A DNA stretch of 64,000 nucleotides from Eubacterium sp. (GTDB lineage Bacteria > Bacillota > Clostridia > Lachnospirales > Lachnospiraceae), in contig JAAWDZ010000017.1 of NCBI GenBank assembly GCA_022794015.1, positions 56,471 through 120,470 on the forward strand, written 5' to 3'. This document shows positions 16,552-25,379 of this stretch, piece by piece. Numbering within the stretch: position 1 is the first letter of the stretch; every line of letters starts with the position of its first letter. The position numbers were made by a program, and so were the translations under genes. The notes under the pieces were generated by a model. It was not told the origin of the DNA, searched no databases, and saw nothing but the letters and a program-made list of their open reading frames with translations.

Positions 16552-18665
16552 GGGCGATATGGAAAAGAGAGTGGAAATTCTATTTCCAAAATGTGACAGG
16601 CTGGCTTTATCTTGCGGCTACCATTGCGCTTTACGGATTATATTTTCTGGCCTATAACTTAAACTATGGCTACGCAAAAGTAGCATACGCTTTAAATTCA
16701 ATTTCCTTTTTAGTACTGATAACCATTCCTGTGCTTACCATGCGCAGTCTTTCCGAGGAGAAAAAGAGCAAAACTGATCAGCTGATATTAACCGCTCCGG
16801 TTTCCGTGGGAAAAATTGTGCTGGCAAAATATTTGGCTATGGGGGCCGTACATACGGTTGCGATTGCTGTAATTGCCATTACGCCGCTTTTGCTGCTGCC
16901 GTTTGGGACAGTGCCCATAGCGGAAAGCTATGCTGCAATTTTAGGCTATTATCTGTACGGGCTTGTCTGCATTGCGATCGGCCTTTTTGTATCGTCACTA
17001 ACAGAGGGCCAGGTGATTTCTGCGGTATTGACCTTTGTGTTTTTATTTTTCGGTTTTATGATGAACAGCATTATGGGACTGTTTTCGGCCACAGGAAATT
17101 TCCTGACGAAAATTTTAAGCTGCTATGATCTGGTGACGCCGCTGACATCATTTTTAGACGGATGCCTTTCGATTACAGGAATGATCTACTATGTAACGGT
17201 GAGCGCGCTGTTTCTGTTTCTGACGGTACAGTCTATCCAGAAGCGACGTTTTACCGTCAGCGTGAAAAAGTTAAAGCTGGGTGTTTTTTCGGCGGGATAC
17301 GTGGCGGTGGCTATTGCACTTACGGTGGTAGTCAATTTATTTGTATCAGAGCTTCCCAGCACTTATATGGAACTGGATATGACATCCTCTAAGCTGTATT
17401 CTCTGACTGATGAAACAAAGGATTTTTTAAAGAGCCTGGATAAAGATGTGACAATTTATGCGATTACTTCGGAAAAAAGTGCGGATACAACAGTTGCAGA
17501 AACTTTAAAACGCTACGAAGATTTTTCTGACCATATCTGGGTCGAGTATAAAGATCCGGCTGTCAGCCCGACTTTTTATCAGCAGTACACAGATGAGAAT
17601 ATCAGTCTGGGAACGTTGATTGTTACCTGTGGAGAAGTGTCAAAGGTAATAGATGCGTATGATCTGTTTGAATCGACGGTGGATTACAATACTTATTCCC
17701 AGCAGATAACCGGTTACGACGGGGAAGGGCAGATTACAAGCGCCATACAGTATGTGACAAATGAGAATATGCCGGTGATTTACCAGATTACGGGACATGG
17801 GGAAACCGAGCTTTCGGGAGGCTTTTTGAAAGCGGTTGAAAAAGCAAATGTCACTATAAAATCTGTCAATCTGCTGGAGACGGATACCGTGCCAAAGGAT
17901 TCGCAGGCCCTGATTATCAACGGACCGGCTTCTGATTTTTCAAAGGACGATGCAGATAAAGTCATTGCTTATCTGAATGAAGGCGGAAATGTGCTGGTAA
18001 CGGCCAATTATGAGGCAGATTCGGAAATGACAAATTTTAAATCCATTTTGGCGGAATATGGTATGGAGCTGGTAGAAGGCGTGGTAGCAGAAGGGGATTC
18101 CTCGCATTATTATCAGAATCCGTTCTACCTGCTGCCGGAGGTTGCTTATTCGGATTATACGGCATCCGTAGGCCAGAATTATGTATTTGCACCTTTTGTA
18201 TCTGGGATTACGTTCCCTGAGAGCAGCGAAGATGTAACTTATACAGCGCTTTTGTCTGCGTCCGAACAGGCGGTTTCAAAAACAAATACAGCAGCAGCGG
18301 AAACCTTTTCTTATGAAGAGGGAGATATTCAGGGGCCGTTTACAATTGCGGTTGCAGCAGAAAAAAAGGCGGATGAAGAAACTGCCGGACGTTTTGTGGT
18401 ATATGGCTCGAATCAGATTTTTTCAGACAGTGCAGATCAGATGGTTTCCGGCAGCAATTCGGGCATGTTTGCAGATATTTTGTCCAAATTTGTGAATACG
18501 GACGGCATGTCTACGATTGTGATTCCGGTTAAAAGCTATGAAAATACGCAGCTTACGGTTCCTGCATTTACTGGACAGCTGATGGGGCTGTGTATCATGC
18601 TGCTGCTCCCGGTTCTGCTTTTGGCAGCAGGAATCGTCATATGGATGCGCAGAAGAAAACGATAG
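16548..18665 (+). CDS. ABC-2 permease fused to GldG-like auxiliary domain
   Basis: The 705-residue protein joins two parts. Residues about 1-235 form an ABC-2 permease with six membrane segments (GldF-like). A further segment at about 243-265 leads into an extracytoplasmic domain (about 266-675) like GldG / ABC_transp_aux, recognisable by TSSKLYSLTDETKDFLKSL and YQITGHGE. A last segment at about 677-698 ends in RRRKR on the inside. In other phyla GldF and GldG are separate proteins. It overlaps the ATPase gene by 4 bases and is followed by a DUF4340 gene, a set seen repeatedly in Firmicutes and Cyanobacteria. Substrate unknown. Confidence 0.85.
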   Translation: MRAIWKREWKFYFQNVTGWLYLAATIALYGLYFLAYNLNYGYAKVAYALNSISFLVLITIPVLTMRSLSEEKKSKTDQLILTAPVSVGKIVLAKYLAMGAVHTVAIAVIAITPLLLLPFGTVPIAESYAAILGYYLYGLVCIAIGLFVSSLTEGQVISAVLTFVFLFFGFMMNSIMGLFSATGNFLTKILSCYDLVTPLTSFLDGCLSITGMIYYVTVSALFLFLTVQSIQKRRFTVSVKKLKLGVFSAGYVAVAIALTVVVNLFVSELPSTYMELDMTSSKLYSLTDETKDFLKSLDKDVTIYAITSEKSADTTVAETLKRYEDFSDHIWVEYKDPAVSPTFYQQYTDENISLGTLIVTCGEVSKVIDAYDLFESTVDYNTYSQQITGYDGEGQITSAIQYVTNENMPVIYQITGHGETELSGGFLKAVEKANVTIKSVNLLETDTVPKDSQALIINGPASDFSKDDADKVIAYLNEGGNVLVTANYEADSEMTNFKSILAEYGMELVEGVVAEGDSSHYYQNPFYLLPEVAYSDYTASVGQNYVFAPFVSGITFPESSEDVTYTALLSASEQAVSKTNTAAAETFSYEEGDIQGPFTIAVAAEKKADEETAGRFVVYGSNQIFSDSADQMVSGSNSGMFADILSKFVNTDGMSTIVIPVKSYENTQLTVPAFTGQLMGLCIMLLLPVLLLAAGIVIWMRRRKR

Positions 18666-18679
18666 GAGGAGAAGATTTT

Positions 18680-19237
18680 ATGCAAAAACAGGCAAAGCAG
18701 ATGATTGTGGCTGTGATTCTGTTGATTGTATTTGGAGCGGCGTATGGCGGGATGCACATTTACAATCAGAAACAGGCAGAAAAAGAAAGTGAACGGGAAG
18801 AAGCAGAAAAAATTACTGTCGTCGGTATAAAGCAGGAGGATATTACGGCGTTTTCCTATCAGAATGGAGAAGATACGCTGGAGTTTGTCAAAGAGGAGGA
18901 TACCTGGATTACAAAAAATGCAGAAGAGATGTCGTTAGACCAGAGCGCAGTAAAAAGCCTGATTGGTGAAATTGCGTCGTTAGAGGCAGAAGAAGTCGTA
19001 GAAGGCGTCGGTGATTTTTCCGAATACGGGTTGGATTCGCCGGAAAATGTGATTACAGTAACTACGGCAGACGGGACGGATACATTTGAAATAGGAATGG
19101 AAAATACAGTGACCGGACAGTATTATCTGCAAAAAAACGAGGAAGATATACTTTATCTTATTCCTGGCAGTTTTCCGTCTGTGTTTGAAAAAACTCTGGA
19201 AGACCTGGAAGCTGTTTCGGAGGAAACGGAAGAATAA
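18680..19237 (+). CDS. DUF4340 domain-containing membrane-anchored protein
   Basis: The 185-residue protein has an N-terminal membrane segment (about 10-28), a charged linker and an extracytoplasmic region of the DUF4340 type, with paired beta elements such as DTLEFVKEEDTWIT and the ending GLDSPENVITVTTADG. Many DUF4340 proteins carry two or more such units; this one is short. I chose ATG 18680 because AGGAGG (18664-18669) precedes it; longer in-frame ORF space upstream lies inside the previous gene. It follows the permease by 14 bases and probably works as an accessory part of the exporter. Confidence 0.8.
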   Translation: MQKQAKQMIVAVILLIVFGAAYGGMHIYNQKQAEKESEREEAEKITVVGIKQEDITAFSYQNGEDTLEFVKEEDTWITKNAEEMSLDQSAVKSLIGEIASLEAEEVVEGVGDFSEYGLDSPENVITVTTADGTDTFEIGMENTVTGQYYLQKNEEDILYLIPGSFPSVFEKTLEDLEAVSEETEE

Positions 19238-19320
19238 TTGCTGAACTGTTGTGAATAATTCAGGCATAAATGATTTCGCCGCGCATACAATTTAGTATCA
19301 GGGGAAGCGGAGGAATCAAG

Positions 19321-19752
19321 ATGAGCAATAAAACAAAAATTGTAGTTCTTCATATGAAAGAGATGATATATACACTGATATTTGCGGGGCTTGGGATATT
19401 GCTGATTTTGCTGCTGATTTTTATGTTTCTGCCAAAGCAGAGGGATAAAACCGCAGAAACCATGAAATATGTGGCTGGTGTATATACCTCTACCATACAA
19501 TTCAATGACAATACCATTGATGTGCAGGTAGTCGTGGACGAAAGCCGAATCAATTCCATATCACTGGTCAATCTGGATGAAACGGTAACCACGATGTATC
19601 CTCTGATGCAGCCGGTAGTGGAAAGTGTGGCAGATCAGATTATTGCAAAGCAGTCTACGGAAAACATCTCTTACAGCGAAGACAATCAATATACGTCTAT
19701 GATAGTTTTAAATGCGGTAAACAACGCATTGGAAAAAGCAGGCGTAGAGTAA
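19321..19752 (+). CDS. FMN-binding-domain-like membrane-anchored protein
   Basis: The 143-residue product has an N-terminal membrane segment (about 12-36) and an extracytoplasmic domain resembling FMN_bind: it opens GVYTSTIQFNDNTIDVQVVV and ends with a helix (VLNAVNNALEKAG) like the end of that fold. The flavinylation motif (S/T-GAT) that receives FMN in RnfG/NqrC-type proteins is not present; SEDNQYTSMIV occupies that place, so covalent flavin is unlikely. CGGAGGA lies 7 bases before ATG 19321. It is the last gene in the exporter operon, 83 bases after DUF4340, and a terminator follows. Domain call moderate. Confidence 0.6.
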   Translation: MSNKTKIVVLHMKEMIYTLIFAGLGILLILLLIFMFLPKQRDKTAETMKYVAGVYTSTIQFNDNTIDVQVVVDESRINSISLVNLDETVTTMYPLMQPVVESVADQIIAKQSTENISYSEDNQYTSMIVLNAVNNALEKAGVE

Positions 19753-19759
19753 ATGGAAT

Positions 19760-19784
19760 GGGGAGTAAGAAAAACTTACTCCCC
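19760..19784. terminator. Hairpin between convergent genes, likely terminator
   Basis: GGGGAGTAAG (19760-19769) pairs perfectly with CTTACTCCCC (19775-19784) across a 5-base A loop. There is no immediate T run; a looser T-rich stretch begins about 12 bases later on the plus strand. It separates the exporter operon from the convergent small gene. Confidence 0.65.
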
Positions 19785-19886
19785 AAAATCATATCCTTTT
19801 TTGAAATTTGTTACTTTTGTGATAACATCTGTTTCAGTAAACGTGACAGAATACGTCCCGTCTGTAAGAAAAACAGCCGTACAGAC

Positions 19887-20129
19887 TTATTCCTCTGTGG
19901 AAAGGCTGTTGGAATAATCGGAAATTGCGTCTAAAACGATTTCTGTCGATTTTGCTGGCCGGGAGGATTCCCATTTCACATAGCCGGAGTAGCCGATCCA
20001 TCCAATCAGGGCAGCGCAAATGATGACACCGGCGGTGCGGATTGCAAAATTCTGAGCTTTTTCCTTTTTCAGGGTCTGCTTGCGGTTCGCTTTTTCTTTT
20101 TTATACTGTTCTACTTTTTTCTGACTCAT
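19887..20129 (-). CDS. Small membrane protein, unknown function
   Basis: An 80-residue protein with a Lys/Glu-rich N-terminal helix (about 1-30), one membrane segment at about 33-52, and a short C-terminal tail ending in Glu residues. The start at 20129 is chosen because AAGGAGAT lies 7 bases upstream; the frame remains open further upstream but that region has no ribosome site. A -10-like TATAAT lies on the minus strand at 20166-20161 with a weak -35. Proteins of this plan (KKVEQYKKEKANR start) are common in Lachnospiraceae but I know no function. Confidence 0.7.
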   Translation of the reverse strand: MSQKKVEQYKKEKANRKQTLKKEKAQNFAIRTAGVIICAALIGWIGYSGYVKWESSRPAKSTEIVLDAISDYSNSLSTEE

Positions 20130-20356
20130 ATTTATGATCTCCTTATAGGCATTTTTCGTTATTATACTATATTTTGCAGAATTATAAAAGAGTTTTGAGG
20201 GATTTTTTGATTTTATTTGTAACAGGAGGTTCCTGTTCATGCGCCACTGTTCCGCGAGGTGTTTTTGCACATTTTATGCGGAAATCCAGAGTTTTTCAGC
20301 GCGAAACCGCATCTTTTTGCGATTTCTATGACAGGGAAATCTCCCCAAAATACATA

Positions 20357-20385
20357 TTGCCTTTTTTTACAAAATTCTTTATAAT
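20357..20385 (+). promoter_or_regulatory. thyA promoter (duplicated block)
   Basis: TTGCCT at 20357-20362, TATAAT at 20380-20385, spacer 17. The surrounding block (about 20335-20396) is near-identical to the one before folA at about 21410-21474. Confidence 0.75.
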
Positions 20386-20422
20386 GATTTTTCAGGCAAA
20401 AGAAAACGGCAGGGAGGCCTTT

Positions 20423-21271
20423 ATGAGTTACGCAGATACTTTATTTGTAAATATGTGCCGGGATATCCTGACGGACGGCGTCAGCACAGAGGGAGAAAAG
20501 GTGCGTCCAAAATGGGAGGACGGCACGAGCGCATATACGATAAAAAAATTCGGGGTTGTCAGCCGTTACGATCTGGCAAAGGAATTTCCGGCGCTGACGC
20601 TTCGGCGCACGGCGATCAAGAGCTGTACGGACGAGATTCTTTGGATCTGGCAGAGAAAGTCGAACAATATCCATGACTTAAACAGCAGCATCTGGGACGA
20701 ATGGGCGGACGAATCCGGGTCAATAGGAAAGGCATACGGTTACCAGATGGGCGTTAAGCACTCGTACAGGGAAGGTATGATGGATCAGGTCGACCGGGTG
20801 ATTTTTGATTTAAAGCACAATCCATTCAGCCGCAGGATTATGACAAATCTTTATGTGCATGCGGATCTGCATGAGATGAACCTCTACCCATGCGCCTACA
20901 GTATGACGTTTAATGTGACGCAGAAGAAGGGGGAGGACACTCTGACGCTAAATGCGGTGTTAAACCAGCGTTCACAGGATATTTTGACGGCGAATAACTG
21001 GAATGTCTGCCAGTATGCGGTGCTTCTGCACATGCTTGCACAGGTCTGCGGGATGCGGGCGGGGGAGCTTTTGCATGTGATCGCGGACGCGCATATTTAC
21101 GACAGGCATATCCCGTTGGTGGAGGAGTTGATTGGGCGGGAGCAGCATCCGGCGCCAAAATTCTGGTTGAATCCGGACGTGAAGGATTTTTACCAGTTTA
21201 CGGCGGATGACGTACGTCTTATAGATTATGTGACCGGGCCGCAGATAAAGGATATCCCGGTTGCGGTGTAG
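20423..21271 (+). CDS. thyA: Thymidylate synthase
   Basis: The 282-residue enzyme methylates dUMP to dTMP using methylene-tetrahydrofolate, leaving dihydrofolate. Catalytic Cys157 sits in LYPCAYSMTFNV and the C-terminus carries the folate-closing tail. The dUMP-binding stretch reads NQRSQDILTANNWNVCQY where most family members have QRSCDxxLGxPFN; the Asn that selects dUMP over dCMP is still present. AGGGAGG lies 6 bases before ATG 20423, and the longer ORF upstream is just the open leader. folA follows under a copy of the same promoter, the natural partner because it regenerates the folate. Confidence 0.92.
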   Translation: MSYADTLFVNMCRDILTDGVSTEGEKVRPKWEDGTSAYTIKKFGVVSRYDLAKEFPALTLRRTAIKSCTDEILWIWQRKSNNIHDLNSSIWDEWADESGSIGKAYGYQMGVKHSYREGMMDQVDRVIFDLKHNPFSRRIMTNLYVHADLHEMNLYPCAYSMTFNVTQKKGEDTLTLNAVLNQRSQDILTANNWNVCQYAVLLHMLAQVCGMRAGELLHVIADAHIYDRHIPLVEELIGREQHPAPKFWLNPDVKDFYQFTADDVRLIDYVTGPQIKDIPVAV

Positions 21272-21434
21272 AAGCGGCTTCTATATTATAGTGTTTATCC
21301 TTATTTGTTTCTTATTCCCTATTGATCGGCTGGCTGTGTAAGAAACAAGTCTATTTTTTCCTTATTTTTGTGTTGGGCAATTATGTCCTGCGCCATCATT
21401 TTACTGTCATGGAAATTGCTCCAAAAAATAAATA

Positions 21435-21463
21435 TTGCCTTTTTTCACAAAATTCGTTACAAT
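21435..21463 (+). promoter_or_regulatory. folA promoter (duplicated block)
   Basis: TTGCCT at 21435-21440, TACAAT at 21458-21463, spacer 17. Flanks match the thyA promoter block, including TTTTCAGG shortly after the -10. Confidence 0.75.
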
Positions 21464-21558
21464 AAATTTTCAGGTGAAGGAAGGTTTTTTTGAATGCCTT
21501 CACACATTCGTTTGGGAAAAGCGTCTGGATACTGGCGGCAGTGAAAAGGAGGAAGGAT

Positions 21559-22050
21559 ATGAACCTGATTTTATCGGCGGATAAAAACTGGGCGATTGGA
21601 AAAGACAACCAGCTTTTGGTACGGATTCCGTCCGACATGAAATTTTTCCGGGAAACGACGACGGGTAAGGTCGTCGTCATGGGGAGGAAGACGCTTGAGA
21701 GTTTTCCAAACGGCCTTCCTCTGAAAAACAGGACAAATATTGTACTGACAGGCAATCCGCACTATAAAGTGAAGGATGCTGTCGTTGTACATACGAAAGA
21801 GCAGCTTTTGGATGAGCTGAAACAGTATGACAGTAAAGATATTTATGTGATTGGCGGGGAGAGCATTTACCGGATGCTGCTGGATCAGTGCGATACCGCG
21901 TATGTCACAAAGATTGATTATACATACGAAGCGGACACATATGTCCCAAATCTGGACAGGCTGGCGGAGTGGGAGATGACCGATGAAAGCGAGGAGCAGA
22001 CCTACTTTGATCTGGAATACCGTTTTGTAACCTATCGAAGAAGAGGATAG
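21559..22050 (+). CDS. folA: Dihydrofolate reductase
   Basis: The 163-residue enzyme reduces dihydrofolate to tetrahydrofolate with NADPH, recycling the product of thymidylate synthase. Typical features are NWAIGKDNQLL near the start, the active-site acid in IPSDMKFF, the cofactor loop VVVMGRKTLESF, and YVIGGESIYRMLL. Size is standard. AGGAGGAAGG precedes ATG 21559; the ORF space upstream is leader. The following AEC transporter starts 1 base after the stop, so they are co-transcribed. Confidence 0.93.
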   Translation: MNLILSADKNWAIGKDNQLLVRIPSDMKFFRETTTGKVVVMGRKTLESFPNGLPLKNRTNIVLTGNPHYKVKDAVVVHTKEQLLDELKQYDSKDIYVIGGESIYRMLLDQCDTAYVTKIDYTYEADTYVPNLDRLAEWEMTDESEEQTYFDLEYRFVTYRRRG

Positions 22051-22051
22051 C

Positions 22052-23002
22052 ATGGAACATTTTATATACAGCGTCCATGTGACAATCCCGATTTTTCTGG
22101 TGATGGCAGTGGGATGGGCATGCAGGCAAAACGGAATGCTAAACGAAGCGTTTGTGTCCGCCGCGAACAAATTTAATTTTACAGTTACGCTGCCTGTTAT
22201 GCTGTTTTTAGACATGTCCGCTGTAGATATTTACGGCACGTTTGATGCGGGGTATGTGCTGTTTTGTGCAGCGGCAAGCACTGTGTGCTTCTTTGGGATC
22301 TGGGGACTGGCAAAGCTTTTTTTAAAGGACGCGTCCATGCGCGGTGCGTTTGTGCAGGCATCGTTCCGCAGCAGCGCGGCAGTAATGGGGCTGGCCTTTA
22401 TTGAAAATATATATGGAAGCTCTGCGATGGGCCCTATGATGATCCTTGGCGCAGTTCCGCTTTACAATATTTTTTCCGTGGTTGTGCTGACGTTTGAAGG
22501 CGGATCAGAAGATGGAAAGGCGGATACGTCAAGGATTGCAAAAGCAGTGGGCAATATTTTAAAAAACCCGATTATTATAGCGATTGTGCTTGGTACGCTG
22601 GCAGCTCTGTTTCACATCAGGCTTCCGGTGATTTTGGATAAGACGATGGGAAGCATAGCCAAAATGGCGACGCCGCTCGCGCTTATCGCCATGGGAGCGG
22701 GCTTTGAGGGAAAAGAGGCGTTGGAAAAAATAAAACCAACGCTTATGGCTTCGTTTTTGAAGTTAATCGCGCAGACGGCGGTATTTTTGCCGCCTGCAGT
22801 GTGGTTTGGGTTTCGCGGGGAAAAGCTGATTGCGATTTTGATTATGCTGTCTGCACCGGCGACGCCGAGCTGCTATATTATGGCAAAAAATATGGGAAAC
22901 GACGGGGAGCTGACGGCAAGTATTGTGGTGGCCACTACTTTGCTTGCGGCATTTACCCTGACGGGATGGATTTTTATGCTGAAAATGCTGGGGTATATCT
23001 GA
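22052..23002 (+). CDS. AEC (auxin efflux carrier) family transporter
   Basis: The 316-residue membrane protein has about ten hydrophobic segments in two halves, with a polar middle loop (about residues 150-170) and the family feature of helix-breaking residues in the last segments (SAPATPSCYIMAKNMGND). AEC proteins such as MdcF and MleP export or import organic anions; the substrate cannot be told here. It begins 1 base after folA and uses a GAAGAGGA-like site inside folA, so it is translationally linked to it, although no metabolic link is evident. Confidence 0.85.
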   Translation: MEHFIYSVHVTIPIFLVMAVGWACRQNGMLNEAFVSAANKFNFTVTLPVMLFLDMSAVDIYGTFDAGYVLFCAAASTVCFFGIWGLAKLFLKDASMRGAFVQASFRSSAAVMGLAFIENIYGSSAMGPMMILGAVPLYNIFSVVVLTFEGGSEDGKADTSRIAKAVGNILKNPIIIAIVLGTLAALFHIRLPVILDKTMGSIAKMATPLALIAMGAGFEGKEALEKIKPTLMASFLKLIAQTAVFLPPAVWFGFRGEKLIAILIMLSAPATPSCYIMAKNMGNDGELTASIVVATTLLAAFTLTGWIFMLKMLGYI

Positions 23003-23136
23003 ACGATGCTTTTTGGTACAGGCAGCGGGAGAGAATGACTTTTTCAACACGCTTTGGTACAGCAGTCATATAGCGTGGCAAAAGCCCGTCGGCCGGAGGG
23101 TTTACTTTGATAAAATATAGGAGGCGTTGATTACAG

Positions 23137-24858
23137 ATGGATATAACTGGAAGAAAATTATTTGTAAGGGCCTTGCAGGAAGAAGGCGTTGATACGATAT
23201 TCGGATATCCGGGCGGTATGGTTACGGATGTTATGGATGAATTATATAAGCAGGAGGATATCCGGCTGGTGCTTCCGCGCCATGAGCAGGCGCTGATCCA
23301 CGAGGCGGAGGGATATGCCAAATCCACCGGGAAAGTCGGAGTATGCCTGGTTACGAGCGGCCCCGGTGCAACGAATACGATTACCGGGCTTGCAGACGCG
23401 CACTATGACAATATACCATTGGTCTGCTTTACCGGACAGGTACCGTTAAATCTCATTGGCAATGATGCGTTTCAGGAAGTCGATATCGTAGGTATGACAA
23501 GAAGCATTACGAAATACGGTGTGACCGTCCGGGATCGAAAGGATTTGGGTAAAATCATCAAAATGGCATTTCATATCGCAAGAACCGGAAAACCCGGTCC
23601 CGTACTGGTAGATTTGCCTAAGGATATCCAGATACAGACAGGGGAGAGCAATTATCCCCAAAATGTAAATATTCGCGGCTATAAGCCCAATGAAGGCGTG
23701 CATGTCGGACAGCTAAAGAAAGCATACAAGCTTTTAAAATCAGCTCAGAAGCCTCTGATTTTAGCAGGCGGCGGCGTTTTACTTGGAAATGCACAGGAGG
23801 AACTGAAAAAACTGGCCGAAACCATGCGGATTCCGGTTGTTACAACAGTGATGGGAAAGGGAGCGCTGCCTTCCGGACATCCGTATTACATTGGCAACAG
23901 CGGAATGCACGGCAGATATGCGGCTAATATTGCAGTCAGTGAATGTGATGTGCTGTTTTCGATTGGAACGCGTTTTAACGACAGGATTACCGGGGACCTG
24001 AATGAATTTGCGCCAAAAGCAAAGATTGTACATATTGATATTGATACGGCTGCCATTTCCCGAAATGTAGTGGTAGACGTACCGATTGTAGCGGATGCAA
24101 AACTGGCTTTGGAAAAGCTGAACGAATGGGCGGAGCCCAAAAATACAAAGCGCTGGCTGCAGGAAATCCGCGTTTGGGATCAGGAAAATCCTTTAGAAAT
24201 GCGCCGGGATAAGGGCATGACGCCGCAGATGATTATGGAAGCTGTCAATGTGGCATTTGATTCCTGTATCATTACGACAGATGTCGGACAGCATCAGATG
24301 TGGGCGACACAGTACCTGGAGCTGAATGAAAATAAGAAGTTTATCACTTCCGGGGGCTTAGGCACTATGGGCTTTGGATTCCCTGCGGCAGTCGGGGCCA
24401 AAATAGCCAATCCCGATCAGCCGGTAGTCTGTATTACCGGGGACGGCGGCTTTCAGATGAATATGCAGGAAATGGCGACAGCGGTCGCCGAGGGCGCGCC
24501 TGTGATTGTCTGCCTGCTAAACAATCAGTATCTGGGAATGGTACGCCAGATGCAGCAGCTTTTCTATGGGAAACGCTATGAAGCTACCTGCCTGCGCCGT
24601 CGTGATACCTGTCCGCCGAACTGCAAAGGACCAAATGATGCCTGCCCGCCTTATCTGCCCGATTTTATACAGTTTGCAAAGGCATACGGCGCGCAGGGCA
24701 TACGGGTGACAAAGGAAGATGAAATTGCGGCTGCGTTAGAAGAAGCAAAAAGCCATACTGACGTACCAACAGTGATAGAATTTATCATATCCAGTGACGA
24801 GCTCGTGCTTCCTATGGTGCAGGGCGGTAACCCTATGAATAAAATGATATTAAAATAG
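23137..24858 (+). CDS. ilvB: Acetolactate synthase, large (catalytic) subunit
   Basis: The 573-residue thiamine-diphosphate enzyme makes acetolactate or acetohydroxybutyrate, the first common step to valine, leucine and isoleucine. It has the N-terminal GYPGGMV, catalytic Glu in RHEQALIHEAEGYA, and the ThDP motif GDGGFQMNMQE followed by NNQYLGMVRQ. An insert between the ThDP motif and PDFIQFAKAYG carries four cysteines: C485-x6-C492-x3-C496-x6-C503, absent from the enterobacterial enzymes. AGGAGG precedes the ATG by an unusually long 12 bases. ilvN follows after 11 bases. No T-box or leucine leader peptide was seen upstream. Confidence 0.94.
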   Translation: MDITGRKLFVRALQEEGVDTIFGYPGGMVTDVMDELYKQEDIRLVLPRHEQALIHEAEGYAKSTGKVGVCLVTSGPGATNTITGLADAHYDNIPLVCFTGQVPLNLIGNDAFQEVDIVGMTRSITKYGVTVRDRKDLGKIIKMAFHIARTGKPGPVLVDLPKDIQIQTGESNYPQNVNIRGYKPNEGVHVGQLKKAYKLLKSAQKPLILAGGGVLLGNAQEELKKLAETMRIPVVTTVMGKGALPSGHPYYIGNSGMHGRYAANIAVSECDVLFSIGTRFNDRITGDLNEFAPKAKIVHIDIDTAAISRNVVVDVPIVADAKLALEKLNEWAEPKNTKRWLQEIRVWDQENPLEMRRDKGMTPQMIMEAVNVAFDSCIITTDVGQHQMWATQYLELNENKKFITSGGLGTMGFGFPAAVGAKIANPDQPVVCITGDGGFQMNMQEMATAVAEGAPVIVCLLNNQYLGMVRQMQQLFYGKRYEATCLRRRDTCPPNCKGPNDACPPYLPDFIQFAKAYGAQGIRVTKEDEIAAALEEAKSHTDVPTVIEFIISSDELVLPMVQGGNPMNKMILK

Positions 24859-24869
24859 GAGGGACGGAT

Positions 24870-25367
24870 ATGAAAAACAGATGGATTGCACTTTATGTAG
24901 AAAATGATGTAGGTGTGCTCGCAAAGGTTTCCGGGCTGTTTTCCGGCAAGTCCTATAACCTGCAGAGCCTTACAGTCGGAACGACAGAGGATGAAACGGT
25001 ATCGCGTATGACAATCTGTGTAGCCAGCGACGATATTACATTTGAGCAGATTAAAAAGCAGTTAAACCGCATGGTAGAAGTTATAAAGGTCATTGATTTG
25101 ACCAACGTGCCGCTGCATATGAAGGAAATTTTGTTTGCCAAGGTGCTGCGCTGCACGACGGCAGATAAGGAGGAAGTATTTCAGATCGCGCAGGTGTTCG
25201 ACGTACAGGTAGCGGATATCGGCGGGGACAGCGTGCTTTTGGAGTGTAAGCTGACAGAGCGCAGAAACAATGAACTGATTGCTCTGCTTCGGAGCAAATT
25301 CCGGCACATTGAAATCGTACGCGGCGGAGCGGTCGCAATTGAATCGATCAGTACATCCTGTAGGTAA
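24870..25367 (+). CDS. ilvN: Acetolactate synthase, small (regulatory) subunit
   Basis: The 165-residue regulatory subunit binds valine and activates IlvB. An ACT domain fills the first half (WIALYVENDVGVLAKVSGLF, then SLTVGTTED and MTICV), and the second half is the ALS small-subunit C-terminal domain (LLECKLTERRNNELIALL). Length matches IlvH-type subunits (about 160), longer than the short E. coli IlvN. AGGAGGG precedes the ATG. The operon ends at a copy of the shared hairpin 13 bases after the stop. Confidence 0.94.
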   Translation: MKNRWIALYVENDVGVLAKVSGLFSGKSYNLQSLTVGTTEDETVSRMTICVASDDITFEQIKKQLNRMVEVIKVIDLTNVPLHMKEILFAKVLRCTTADKEEVFQIAQVFDVQVADIGGDSVLLECKLTERRNNELIALLRSKFRHIEIVRGGAVAIESISTSCR

Positions 25368-25379
25368 CAGATGTAAATT

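Noticed and set aside
23003..23136. T-box or leader-peptide attenuator before ilvB
   Set aside because: No AGGGTGGNACCGCG core, no run of branched-chain codons and no clear terminator hairpin.
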